A stretch of 64,000 bases of DNA from Rhodanobacter sp. Soil772 (GTDB taxonomy: Bacteria; Pseudomonadota; Gammaproteobacteria; Xanthomonadales; Rhodanobacteraceae): positions 249,355 to 313,354 of the forward strand of contig NZ_LMSK01000001.1 of assembly GCF_001428385.1 (NCBI RefSeq), in the 5' to 3' direction. The position numbers and the translations under genes were made by a program. The notes under the pieces are model-generated. The model was given only the letters and a program-made list of their open reading frames with translations, was not told the origin of the DNA and made no database searches. Shown here one piece after another: positions 19,896-28,029 of this stretch. Position 1 is the first letter of the stretch. Each line of letters begins with the position of its first letter.

Positions 19896-20076
19896 GATGG
19901 CGGGCTCCGTGGAGGTTGGTGCGGGCGCGGCGAGCGGGCTGAGGTTGGCCGGGTCCGCATCCGGCTGGCGGCGGCGTTCAGCCGTGTTACTTTGCGGGCA
20001 GTATCAGTCCGATGGTCCGCGTGCGCACATGACAGAAGCGGCACGCTGATTCTGGCTTTCGGGTCTGCCTACGGGA

Positions 20077-21237
20077 ATGGGCATGCACTTCGACCTTTTT
20101 ACGCTCGGTGTCATCGGCGCGGCCATCGGCATCGCCATCTCGATAAGCTTCACCTTGCTCGGGCTGGTGCTGCGCGGCCTGCCGGCGTTGCGCATCTGGG
20201 CCAGTGCGTTCTGGGTGGTGACTGCCGCCGCGCTCGCGCAAGGCCTCAACGAAAACGGCAGCCTGCTTTCGACGGTCGTGGGCGGCGGCCTGATCGCGCT
20301 GGCCAACGCGCTGATGCTGATGGGCATCGCCATCCACCTGCGCTATCCGCTGCGCTGGCGCTGGCCCATGGCGGTCGTCGCGTTGTTCGTCGCCAATCAG
20401 CTCCACGTCTACCTGTCGCCGCCGTCGCAGACGGTATCGGCACTGATGTTCGGCGCGTACAGCGTGGTCTGGGACGTGTGGATGGTCTGGGTGCTGCTGT
20501 GGCGCTCGCCGCGGGACATGCGCAACACCTGCAGTTTTACCGCGCTGATTTTCATCATCGACGCGGTCTTCTACCTGCTGCGTTCGGTGGTCGTGCTGTT
20601 TCCGCAGCTGCTCGCGCACTCGCGGCTCGACGAGCTGCTTACCACCTGGAATTACCTGTTCGGCATCCTGTCCTCGTTCCTGCTGAGCACCGGGTTCACC
20701 CTGATGCTGGCTGAGCGGCTGACCCTGGACCTGCGCCGGCTGGCGCGCACCGACGGACTTACCGGCCTGCTCAACCGCAGCGCGCTGATCGAGGCGGGCG
20801 CCCGCCTGGTCGATGCCTGTCGCGCACGCAGGCAGGCCTGCAGCGTGCTGATGTTCGACCTGGACCATTTCAAGTCGATCAACGACAGCTGGGGCCATGC
20901 CGCGGGCGACGCGGTGCTCAGCCATTTCGTCGAGGTGATCCGCGGCATGGGCCTGCCCCGCGACACCTTGTTCGCGCGCTACGGCGGCGAGGAGTTCGTG
21001 CTGCTATTGCCCGCGATCGAGCCCGCGCAAGCCGGCGTCCTGGCCGAACGCATGCGCGCCGCCGTGGCGGCGGAGCCGGCAGTGTTCGGCGGCCGCACCA
21101 TCAACATCACCACCAGCGTAGGCGGAGCCACCGCCACCGACGCGAATTTCGAGCACCTGATCAGCGCCGCCGATGTCGCGCTGTATCGTGCCAAGCACCT
21201 GGGGCGCAATCAGGTGGCGTGGAATCAGGGGGCGTAG
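20077..21237 (+). CDS. Membrane-bound diguanylate cyclase
   Basis: A 386-residue protein with about six N-terminal membrane helices (residues 5-210) and a C-terminal GGDEF domain. The active site is GGEEF (FARYGGEEFVLLLPA), and FDLDHFKSINDSWGHAAGD is the metal and GTP-binding block. It should make c-di-GMP from two GTP. The inhibitory I-site RxxD, expected five residues before GGEEF, is absent (the place reads PRDT), so product inhibition through that site is unlikely. The membrane region resembles sensor domains with no known ligand. The ATG at 20077 is followed by a second ATG two codons on. Confidence 0.92.
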   Translation: MGMHFDLFTLGVIGAAIGIAISISFTLLGLVLRGLPALRIWASAFWVVTAAALAQGLNENGSLLSTVVGGGLIALANALMLMGIAIHLRYPLRWRWPMAVVALFVANQLHVYLSPPSQTVSALMFGAYSVVWDVWMVWVLLWRSPRDMRNTCSFTALIFIIDAVFYLLRSVVVLFPQLLAHSRLDELLTTWNYLFGILSSFLLSTGFTLMLAERLTLDLRRLARTDGLTGLLNRSALIEAGARLVDACRARRQACSVLMFDLDHFKSINDSWGHAAGDAVLSHFVEVIRGMGLPRDTLFARYGGEEFVLLLPAIEPAQAGVLAERMRAAVAAEPAVFGGRTINITTSVGGATATDANFEHLISAADVALYRAKHLGRNQVAWNQGA

Positions 21238-21302
21238 AGGAGCCGGACAAGGGCGTTTTCGTCCTCCGTTGCACCCGTATTTTCCGTTGCAGGAGGACCT
21301 TC

Positions 21303-21692
21303 ATGAGACGCACATGGACGATCATCGGAGTGGACGATGTAGCTGGCAGCTTCAGGTGGTACCAGTCGCTGCTTGGCTTGCCGGAGACGGCTCCCGCTCA
21401 CGATTATTTCGGGCAGATCCTCGACCCGGACGGAACGGTCTTGCTCTGCCTTCACGCGTGGGGCGCCCACGAGCATCCCTCCTTGACGAGCCCTGATCGC
21501 GCGCAGCCTGGCAACGGTCTCCTCCTGTTTTTCCGTATTGATGATTTCGACATGGCGTTGTCGAGGGCACGCGCCCTCGTCGCCCGGCTCGAAGAGGAGC
21601 CCCAGGTGAACCCGAACACGGGGACCAGGGAGTTCTCGCTCCGGGATCCGGACGGGTATTACGTCACGATCAGTGCGCTCTCTGCCGCCTGA
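21303..21692 (+). CDS. VOC-fold (glyoxalase-like) protein
   Basis: A 129-residue protein that begins MRRTWTIIGVDDVAGSFRWY, the first VOC module. A second module contains LLLFFRIDDFDMALSRARAL, and the C-terminal REFSLRDPDGYYVTISA is typical of the fold. Metal ligands look partial, so it may be a binding protein rather than an enzyme. A strong CAGGAGG ribosome site precedes the ATG. It follows the diguanylate cyclase by 65 nt. Confidence 0.87.
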   Translation: MRRTWTIIGVDDVAGSFRWYQSLLGLPETAPAHDYFGQILDPDGTVLLCLHAWGAHEHPSLTSPDRAQPGNGLLLFFRIDDFDMALSRARALVARLEEEPQVNPNTGTREFSLRDPDGYYVTISALSAA

Positions 21693-21904
21693 TCCCATAA
21701 GCGACTTCCCGTCAACGCCACGAGCGTTCCGCGTGCTGCCTGACTTCAGCGCAGGCCTGTATGGAAGGCAACAACGGGGTTACCGGATACGAAGAACAGT
21801 GCCGTCGGCTGGCGCCGGACGCCCACTCAAGATTCCGATGGCGCGGCGCCTGACATCGCGTTAGCCTGCGCGCTTCCGCGTCGCGGAATGGGGGAGGGGG
21901 CTTT

Positions 21905-22804
21905 ATGCGCAAGGCATGGAAGTGGCTCGGCCGCTTGGCGGCCGGTGTGCTGGTTCTGCTGGTGGTAGTGCTGCTTTCGGCTTATGTACTGAGCGAGCGG
22001 CGCATGGCCAAGGTGTACCGGATCGACCCGCCGGTGCCGGCGGTGCCTGCCGATGCGGCTGCGGTCGAACGGGGCAGTCACCTGGCCGCGATCCGCGGCT
22101 GCAAGGACTGCCATGGCGCCGATCTGGGCGGCGCCACCTTCATCGACGATCCGCTGTTCGCCCGCCTGTCGGGCAGCAACCTCACACCCGGCGGGGCGGG
22201 CGGCAAGCTCACCGACGTGGATCGGGTGCGCGCGATCCGCCACGGCGTGGCGCCGGACGGGCGCCCACTGCTGTTCATGCCGGCGCAGGAGTTCAGCCAC
22301 CTCGGTGACCAGGACCTGGGCGACCTGCTGGCCTATCTGCACAGCGTGCCGGCGGTCGAGCGCACGCCGCCGGCGAACCGGGTTGGTCCGCTCGGGCGCG
22401 TGCTGTTCGTGGCCGGCAAGGTGCCGCTGCTGCCGGCGGAGATCGTCGACCATGCCGTGCAGCGGAGCGAGCCGCCCGTGGCCGGTCCCACCGCCGCCTA
22501 CGGCGCCTACCTCGCCAGCGCCTGCGCCGGCTGCCACGGCAAGGGTTTCTCCGGTGGACATATCCCCGGCACGCCGCCGGACTGGCCCGACGCCGCCAAC
22601 CTCACGCCAGACCCGAGCGGCCTGGCGAACTGGAGCGAGGCCGACCTGAAGAAGGCGCTGCGCGACGGCATGGCGCCGGGTGGCCGAGTCCTGAAGACCG
22701 ACTACATGCCGGTGCGGGTGACCCGCTTCCTCACCGACGAGGAGGTCGGCGCCCTGTACGCCTATTTCCACAGCTTGCCGGCGAAGCCGCGCGGGCAGGG
22801 CTAG
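21905..22804 (+). CDS. Membrane-anchored dihaem cytochrome c
   Basis: A 299-residue protein with an N-terminal membrane anchor (AAGVLVLLVVVLLSAYVL) and two class I cytochrome c domains. The haem-binding sites are CKDCH near residue 66 and CAGCH near 205. Likely axial Met residues lie in FMPAQEF and in DYMPVRVTRF. The helix before each end (LGDLLAYLHSVPAV, VGALYAYFHSLPAK) is the usual cytochrome c C-terminal helix. It should work in the periplasm as an electron carrier, for example to a terminal oxidase or from a dehydrogenase; the partner is not seen nearby. The start has GGGGAGGGGGC upstream. Confidence 0.92.
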   Translation: MRKAWKWLGRLAAGVLVLLVVVLLSAYVLSERRMAKVYRIDPPVPAVPADAAAVERGSHLAAIRGCKDCHGADLGGATFIDDPLFARLSGSNLTPGGAGGKLTDVDRVRAIRHGVAPDGRPLLFMPAQEFSHLGDQDLGDLLAYLHSVPAVERTPPANRVGPLGRVLFVAGKVPLLPAEIVDHAVQRSEPPVAGPTAAYGAYLASACAGCHGKGFSGGHIPGTPPDWPDAANLTPDPSGLANWSEADLKKALRDGMAPGGRVLKTDYMPVRVTRFLTDEEVGALYAYFHSLPAKPRGQG

Positions 22805-22892
22805 CGAGGCATTGACGGAAAGCGTCGCGCTGCGTGGATGCGGCGGGCGCTTTTCTGTATGTTGGCGCCTTCCCATCGCAAAGGCGCGCCGC

Positions 22893-24290
22893 ATGACCGC
22901 ATCGCTGGAACACCCGGACCATCTGAGGCGCAGCCTTTCCAACCGGCACCTGCAGCTGATCGCCATCGGCGGCGCGATCGGCACCGGCCTGTTCATGGGC
23001 TCGGGCAAGACGATCAGCCTGGCCGGGCCGTCGATCCTGCTGGTCTACCTGATCATCGGCGTGATGCTGTTCTTCGTGATGCGGGCGATGGGCGAGCTGC
23101 TGCTGTCCAACCTCGAGTACAAATCCTTCATCGACTTCTCCACCGACCTGCTCGGGCCCTGGGCCGGTTTCTTCTGCGGCTGGACTTACTGGTTCTGCTG
23201 GATCATCACTGCGATCGCCGACGTGATCGCGATCGCCGCGTACGCGCAGTTCTGGTTTCCCGGGCTGGCGCCGTGGATTCCGGCGGTGCTGTGCGTGCTG
23301 CTGCTGCTCAGCCTGAACCTGGTGACGGTGAAGCTGTTCGGCGAGATGGAGTTCTGGTTCGCGCTGATCAAGATCATCGCGATCTGCGCGCTGATCGCCA
23401 CCGGCTTTGCCCTGGTCGCCTGGGGCTTCACATCGCCGACCGGACACAAGGCTTCCGTGGCCAACTTGTGGAATGACGGCGGGTTCTTTCCGCAGGGGAT
23501 GAGCGGCTTCTTCGCCGGCTTCCAGATCGCGGTGTTCGCCTTCGTCGGCATCGAGCTGGTCGGCACCACCGCCGCCGAGACGGCCGACCCGAAGCGCAAC
23601 CTGCCCAAGGCGATCAACTCGATTCCGATCCGCATCATCATCTTCTACGTGCTGGCCCTGGTCGCAATCATGATGGTGACGCCGTGGCGCATGGTGGAAG
23701 CCGGCAAGAGCCCGTTCGTGGAACTGTTCGTGCTGGCCGGCATCCCGGCCGCGGCCAGCCTGATCAACTTCGTGGTGTTGACCTCGGCCACGTCTTCGGC
23801 CAACAGCGGCATCTTCTCCACCAGCCGCATGTTGTACGGCCTGGCCGAGGAGCAGCACGCGCCGAAGACGTTCGCGCGGCTGTCGCGGGCGGCGGTGCCG
23901 TCGCTGGGCCTGCTGTTCTCCTGCTTCTGCCTGCTGCTGGGCGCGGCGATGATCTACCTGATCCCCGACCTGATCACCGCGTTCACCCTGATCACCACGC
24001 TGTCCGCGGTGCTCTTCATGTTCGTGTGGTCGCTGATCCTGTTTGCCTACATCGCCTACCGGCGCAAGCGCCCGCAGTTGCATGAGGCGTCCATCTACAA
24101 GATGCCCGGCGGCGTGGCGATGTGCTACGCCTGCCTGGCGTTCTTCGTGTTCGTGCTGGTGCTGCTGAGCCTGCAGCCGGACACCCGCGAAGCGCTGATC
24201 GCCAGCCCGGTGTGGTTCGTGCTGCTGGGCATCGGCTACGCGTGGAAGGGACGCCGGGCACGGCGGGCTGCGGTACTGCCCGCCGAGTGA
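22893..24290 (+). CDS. cycA: D-serine/D-alanine/glycine permease (CycA-like)
   Basis: A 465-residue amino acid permease of the APC superfamily with 12 membrane helices. The N-terminal LSNRHLQLIAIGGAIGTGLF is the signature of the AAT family, and SAGP-like GPSILLVYLIIGVMLFFVMRAMGELL follows. The stretch FVGIELVGTTAAETADPKRN and the central helices match CycA closely. It brings D-Ala, D-Ser, Gly and L-Ala with protons into the cell. I chose the ATG at 22893, since the frame upstream has no family match. It is 88 nt after the cytochrome gene. Confidence 0.88.
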   Translation: MTASLEHPDHLRRSLSNRHLQLIAIGGAIGTGLFMGSGKTISLAGPSILLVYLIIGVMLFFVMRAMGELLLSNLEYKSFIDFSTDLLGPWAGFFCGWTYWFCWIITAIADVIAIAAYAQFWFPGLAPWIPAVLCVLLLLSLNLVTVKLFGEMEFWFALIKIIAICALIATGFALVAWGFTSPTGHKASVANLWNDGGFFPQGMSGFFAGFQIAVFAFVGIELVGTTAAETADPKRNLPKAINSIPIRIIIFYVLALVAIMMVTPWRMVEAGKSPFVELFVLAGIPAAASLINFVVLTSATSSANSGIFSTSRMLYGLAEEQHAPKTFARLSRAAVPSLGLLFSCFCLLLGAAMIYLIPDLITAFTLITTLSAVLFMFVWSLILFAYIAYRRKRPQLHEASIYKMPGGVAMCYACLAFFVFVLVLLSLQPDTREALIASPVWFVLLGIGYAWKGRRARRAAVLPAE

Positions 24291-24450
24291 TCATTCCATA
24301 CACCACGGCCAGGAGCGGCGGACCGTGTCCGCCCTGCAAAATTCGCGCTGCCGTGCTGCCACGGACGATGAACAGGGCGCGGCGCGCGGCCTGCCATCGT
24401 TCGCGGGTGACGATGGGCGGGTGGTTCGTGGCGGTCTCCTTCGGGTTCGC

Positions 24451-25110
24451 TCAGTCGCGGTCGGGTGCGCCGAGCGGGAAGTACGAACGGTACGGCCGCG
24501 CTTCGTCGACGGCGCGCGCGAACGAGGGGCGCGCGAGCAGGCGTTGCCGGTAGGCCGTGACGTTGGCGCGTGATGTCGGGATCGGGTGCGTCCAGTCGGC
24601 GTAGAACAGGGCCGGTGCGGCGGCGCAGTCGGCGAGGCTGAACGCGTCGCCGGCGGCCCACTGGCGTCCGGCCATCTGCCGGTCGAGCCAGGCGTAGGCG
24701 GTGTCCAGCATCGTGCGCGCCTCGGCCACGCCGAAACTGTCGCGGTCGGCTTCGGCGCGCAGGCGGTCGAGCACGATCTTCTGCAGCGGCGTGTGTACGT
24801 AAGTGTCGAAGAAGCGATCCATCATGCGCACCTCCAGCGCGGTGTCGGCATCGGCGGGAATCGGCCGCACCGGGCCGGGATGATGCCGGTCGAGGTACTC
24901 GATGATGATGCTCGACTCGACCACCGTGCGCTCGCCGTCGCGCAGCAGCGGCATGCGCCTGATCGGCCACAGCGCGGTGAACTCGTCGTTGGTGGTGGCG
25001 TCGTCCGGCGTGAGCAGGCGCCACTCGAACGGGATGCCGTTCTCGTACAGCGCGATCAGCACCTTCTGGCAGTAGGAGGAGAACGGGTGGGCGTAGAGCT
25101 TGAGGGGCAT
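24451..25110 (-). CDS. Glutathione S-transferase
   Basis: A 219-residue cytoplasmic enzyme. The N-terminal thioredoxin fold has LYAHPFSSYCQKVLIALYEN, with Ser/Cys near the active site, then RRMPLLRDGERTVVESSIII with the cis-Pro and the glutathione-binding ESS. The C-terminal helical domain has FSLADCAAAPALFYADWTHP. It should join glutathione to electrophiles. It is more typical than the GST-like protein at 10416. Divergent from the 79-residue gene at 25294. Confidence 0.9.
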   Translation of the reverse strand: MPLKLYAHPFSSYCQKVLIALYENGIPFEWRLLTPDDATTNDEFTALWPIRRMPLLRDGERTVVESSIIIEYLDRHHPGPVRPIPADADTALEVRMMDRFFDTYVHTPLQKIVLDRLRAEADRDSFGVAEARTMLDTAYAWLDRQMAGRQWAAGDAFSLADCAAAPALFYADWTHPIPTSRANVTAYRQRLLARPSFARAVDEARPYRSYFPLGAPDRD

Positions 25111-25293
25111 CGCGGATCGTCCTTGCGGGGAGTCTGTACTTGCGACGAATGAGCCGGTACGGAATCGACACCCGCCGCGACCGGGGGCAATCTGCCGCAG
25201 GCGCACTTGACCGGGGTCAAGGCGATGCAGGCCGGCACTGCCGAACATCGGTTCCGGCGACACCATGGCGGTGTCCATGAAACGGATAGTCCG

Positions 25294-25533
25294 ATGGAAT
25301 TCCATATCGCCTTGACCGGCGCGTCCCCCAATCCCGGCGTGGTGCAGGACGCCTTGTTCGACGTCGATCCCACCGCGGTGGTCGATCTCGACATGAGCGG
25401 CCTGGTGCTGCGCGTATCCGCCTCAGCGACGGCGGCGGACCTGGTCGAGGTGTTGCGGCAGCTCGGCTGGCCGGTGGCGCCGGAGCAGGTAGTGCAGCTG
25501 CCGTCGATCTGCTGCGGCGGTTGCGGCGGGTAG
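25294..25533 (+). CDS. Small protein with Cys-rich C terminus, function unknown
   Basis: A 79-residue protein with a pattern of beta-alpha-beta-beta like a ferredoxin or HMA fold (MEFHIALTGAS, then VDLDMSGLVLRVSA, then ADLVEVLRQLGW). It ends SICCGGCGG, three cysteines in seven residues. That tail could bind a metal or an Fe-S cluster. There is no clear ribosome site. It lies 99 nt before the UbiM-like gene on the same strand, so a link is possible. I do not recognise the family. Confidence 0.6.
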   Translation: MEFHIALTGASPNPGVVQDALFDVDPTAVVDLDMSGLVLRVSASATAADLVEVLRQLGWPVAPEQVVQLPSICCGGCGG

Positions 25534-25632
25534 CACGTTGTCCGGATCAGTAACCCGTTTCTTGATCAAGGTCAGCGCCGGCGACCGTGCCTGCCCGTAG
25601 TTTGCTGCAGTCATCCTTTGGGAGTGCGGCGC

Positions 25633-26853
25633 ATGTCGTTCGATATCGTGATCATCGGGGCCGGTCCGGCCGGGCTGTGTTTTGCGCGGTCGCTGGCCGG
25701 TAGCGGCCTGCGCATAGCGCTGGTGGAGCGGCAGGACGAGGCGGCGCTGGTGGAGCCGGTGGATGACGGGCGCGAGATCGCGATCACCCACCACTCGCAG
25801 CGGTTGATGCGCGAGCTGGGCCTGTGGGCGCGCCTGCGCGCGGAGGAGATCGGCACCCTGCGCGACGCGATGGTGCTCGACGGCGACGACCGCGACGGCC
25901 TGATGTTCCGCCACGACGAGGCGGGCAAGCCGCAACTGGGCTGGCTGTTGTCGAACCATGCGATCCGCCGCGCCGCGTATGCCGAAGTGATGAGCCTGCC
26001 CGAGGTCGAACGCATCACCGGCGCGCGGGTCAGCTCGATACGCACCGGCGCCGATGGCGCCGAAGTCGACCTCGGCAATGGCGACGCGCTGCGCGCGCAA
26101 CTGGTGGTGGCGGCGGACAGCCGTTTCTCCGAAACGCGCCGCGCGATGGGCATCGCCGCCGGCATGCACGACTTCGGCAAGACCATGCTGGTGCTGCGCA
26201 TGCAACACGAGGTGCCGCACGAGCAGGTGGCGTGGGAGTGGTTCGGCGTCGGCCAGACCTTGGCGCTGCTGCCGCTGCACGACCCGCATACGTCCTCGGT
26301 GGTGCTGACCCTGCACCCGCAGGCGATGCAGGCCTTGCTGGCGCTGGACGATGCGGCGCTTGAAGCGGCGATGGCCGAACGTTTCCAGCAACGCCTTGGC
26401 GCGATGCATGTGGCCGGCCCGCGTTGTGTCTATCCGCTGGTGGGCGTATACGCGAAGCGTTTCGTGGCCGAACGCTTCGCGCTGATCGGCGATGCCGCGG
26501 TGGGCATGCATCCGGTCACCGCGCACGGCTTCAATTTCGGCCTGCTCGGGCAGGCCACGCTGGCGCGCGAGCTGCGCGCGGCGGTGGACGCGGGGCAATC
26601 TTTCTGGAGTCAGGCGCCGTTGCAACGCTACGAACGCCAGCACCGCCTGGCCACGCGGCCGCTGTACCTGGCCACGCAGATGCTGGCCGGGCTGTACACC
26701 GACGACCGTCGTCCGGCGCGGGTGTTACGCAAGCTGGCATTGGGCGCCGGTGCGCGGCTGGGGCCGTTCAAGCGACTGGTGATGTCCGGCCTCACTGCCG
26801 ACCGCGGCGGTGTCCCGGCGCCGTTGCGGCGACTGCCCTTCAGGTCGAGTTGA
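25633..26853 (+). CDS. ubiM: FAD-dependent ubiquinone biosynthesis hydroxylase, UbiM-like
   Basis: A 406-residue flavin monooxygenase of the UbiH/UbiF group. The FAD motif FDIVIIGAGPAGLCFARSLAG starts the protein. The DG/NADPH-type middle motif is LRAQLVVAADSRFSETRRAMG, and the second FAD motif is FALIGDAAVGMHPVTAHGFN. The GDA-x3-HP block is the hallmark of ubiquinone hydroxylases, and the N-terminal part reads most like UbiM, which hydroxylates the ring of ubiquinone precursors. GGGAG precedes the ATG at 25633. Its end overlaps the convergent orf1 gene by 14 nt. Confidence 0.75.
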   Translation: MSFDIVIIGAGPAGLCFARSLAGSGLRIALVERQDEAALVEPVDDGREIAITHHSQRLMRELGLWARLRAEEIGTLRDAMVLDGDDRDGLMFRHDEAGKPQLGWLLSNHAIRRAAYAEVMSLPEVERITGARVSSIRTGADGAEVDLGNGDALRAQLVVAADSRFSETRRAMGIAAGMHDFGKTMLVLRMQHEVPHEQVAWEWFGVGQTLALLPLHDPHTSSVVLTLHPQAMQALLALDDAALEAAMAERFQQRLGAMHVAGPRCVYPLVGVYAKRFVAERFALIGDAAVGMHPVTAHGFNFGLLGQATLARELRAAVDAGQSFWSQAPLQRYERQHRLATRPLYLATQMLAGLYTDDRRPARVLRKLALGAGARLGPFKRLVMSGLTADRGGVPAPLRRLPFRSS

Positions 26854-27415
26854 AGCGGCCCCACAGCAGTTTGGCCAGGATGCCGGCCAGGATCACGCCG
26901 CCGATCACCAGCATGGCTTCGCCCGCGCGTTGCTGGTCGTCGAGCAGGTAGTTGTTGCACAGGCGCAGCGGCGAGACCAGGTACAGCCAGCCCAGGCGGA
27001 AGAACGTGGCGATCAGTTCGAGCAGGAACACGCCCCTGACGACGAAACCCATGTGCGGCCAGCTCAAGCCCAGCGGCAGGCCGATCAGCAACGGCGCGCT
27101 GGCGAACTTGGCGAACGCCATCCACGGCAGGCTCACCGCCGCGTCGAGCGAGCGCGGCAACATCCAGAACATGCCGGCCAGGCTGGCCAGCACCAGGCCG
27201 CTGATGCCGTGCTGGTTCCAGCGTGCGATGACCGCCGCGAGCGGTGCCGGCACGGCTTCGCGCAGCAGGTAGCCCACGCCGATCAGCAGCGGAAGCTGCA
27301 CCAGCATCTGCAAGGTCATGCTGCTTTCCAGCAGGCGTCGCGACGGCGGCAGCAGCAAGGCCACGAACAGCAGCGCGGCGACGGGCGGGGCGTGGCGCCA
27401 CACCGTGGCGGTCAT
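26840..27415 (-). CDS. Multi-pass membrane protein, last gene of the haem-copper oxidase operon (orf1-like)
   Basis: A 191-residue hydrophobic protein with about five membrane helices (PPVAALLFVALLL, LQMLVQLPLLIGVGYLL, ISGLVLASLAGMFWML and others) and conserved His/Arg/Asn between them. Its start overlaps the stop of the SCO gene as ATGA. Its place matches orf1 of the norS-norY-senC-orf1 cluster known from ammonia oxidisers, whose function is not known. It may help assemble the oxidase or insert copper. Confidence 0.75.
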   Translation of the reverse strand: MTATVWRHAPPVAALLFVALLLPPSRRLLESSMTLQMLVQLPLLIGVGYLLREAVPAPLAAVIARWNQHGISGLVLASLAGMFWMLPRSLDAAVSLPWMAFAKFASAPLLIGLPLGLSWPHMGFVVRGVFLLELIATFFRLGWLYLVSPLRLCNNYLLDDQQRAGEAMLVIGGVILAGILAKLLWGRFNST

Positions 27416-28029
27416 GGCTGGAGGTTCCGCAGCACAACCTTGGCAGCGGCCTCGGGGTTGCCCATGTCGAGGATCTGCACCAGCCGGCCCCGTGGATCGA
27501 CGACCGCGATGGCGGTGTTGTGCACGTAGCCGCCAAACGTGTCGGGAACCACGGTAACACCGAAGGTATGCAGCAACGCCTGCAGGTCGCCTGCGCGCAG
27601 TGGCCGGGCCGCCACCCAGCCGGCGCCACGGTTGTGGAATCGCTGCTGGTACGCGGCCAGTTCCGCCGGCGTGTCGTGCGCGGGATCGAAGCTGATGCTG
27701 AGCAGCAGCAGCCGGCCTTGTGCCAGCGGTTCGGCGAGCCGGTCCTGCAACTGCGCGAATTCGCCGCCTTGCACCAGGCACCAGCTGATGCAGCGGGTGT
27801 AGACGAAGTCGACCAGCAGCCACTTGCCGCGCAGGTCGGCCAGGTTGAGCTGTGCGCCGGACTGGGTTTCCAGCGGCACCGCCGGCACCGTCGGCGGGTG
27901 CCGCTGCACCGCCAGGCGGCGCGCGGTTTCGGTGGTGAAGGCATGGAAATTGTCGGTGGCGGCCGTCAGCACGGCGCCACCGAGTACGAGCAGCAGGCAG
28001 CTAGCCAGTGCGGTGCGCAGGATCGACAT
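27412..28029 (-). CDS. senC: SCO1/SenC family copper chaperone
   Basis: A 205-residue protein with an N-terminal membrane anchor (ALASCLLLVLGGAVLTAA) and a thioredoxin-fold domain. The copper site is complete: C80-x3-C84 (RCISWC) and H170 (GGYVHNTAIAV). SCO proteins deliver copper to the CuA site of cytochrome oxidase subunit II. That fits the subunit II two genes upstream. The start lies inside the end of the subunit I gene (29-nt overlap), and the stop overlaps the next start as ATGA. Confidence 0.92.
   Translation of the reverse strand: MSILRTALASCLLLVLGGAVLTAATDNFHAFTTETARRLAVQRHPPTVPAVPLETQSGAQLNLADLRGKWLLVDFVYTRCISWCLVQGGEFAQLQDRLAEPLAQGRLLLLSISFDPAHDTPAELAAYQQRFHNRGAGWVAARPLRAGDLQALLHTFGVTVVPDTFGGYVHNTAIAVVDPRGRLVQILDMGNPEAAAKVVLRNLQP

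Noticed and set aside
24317-24333. Hairpin GGCGGAC-CGT-GTCCGCC as a terminator after the permease gene
   Set aside because: The stem is good but no T run follows on either strand, so I did not list it as a terminator.
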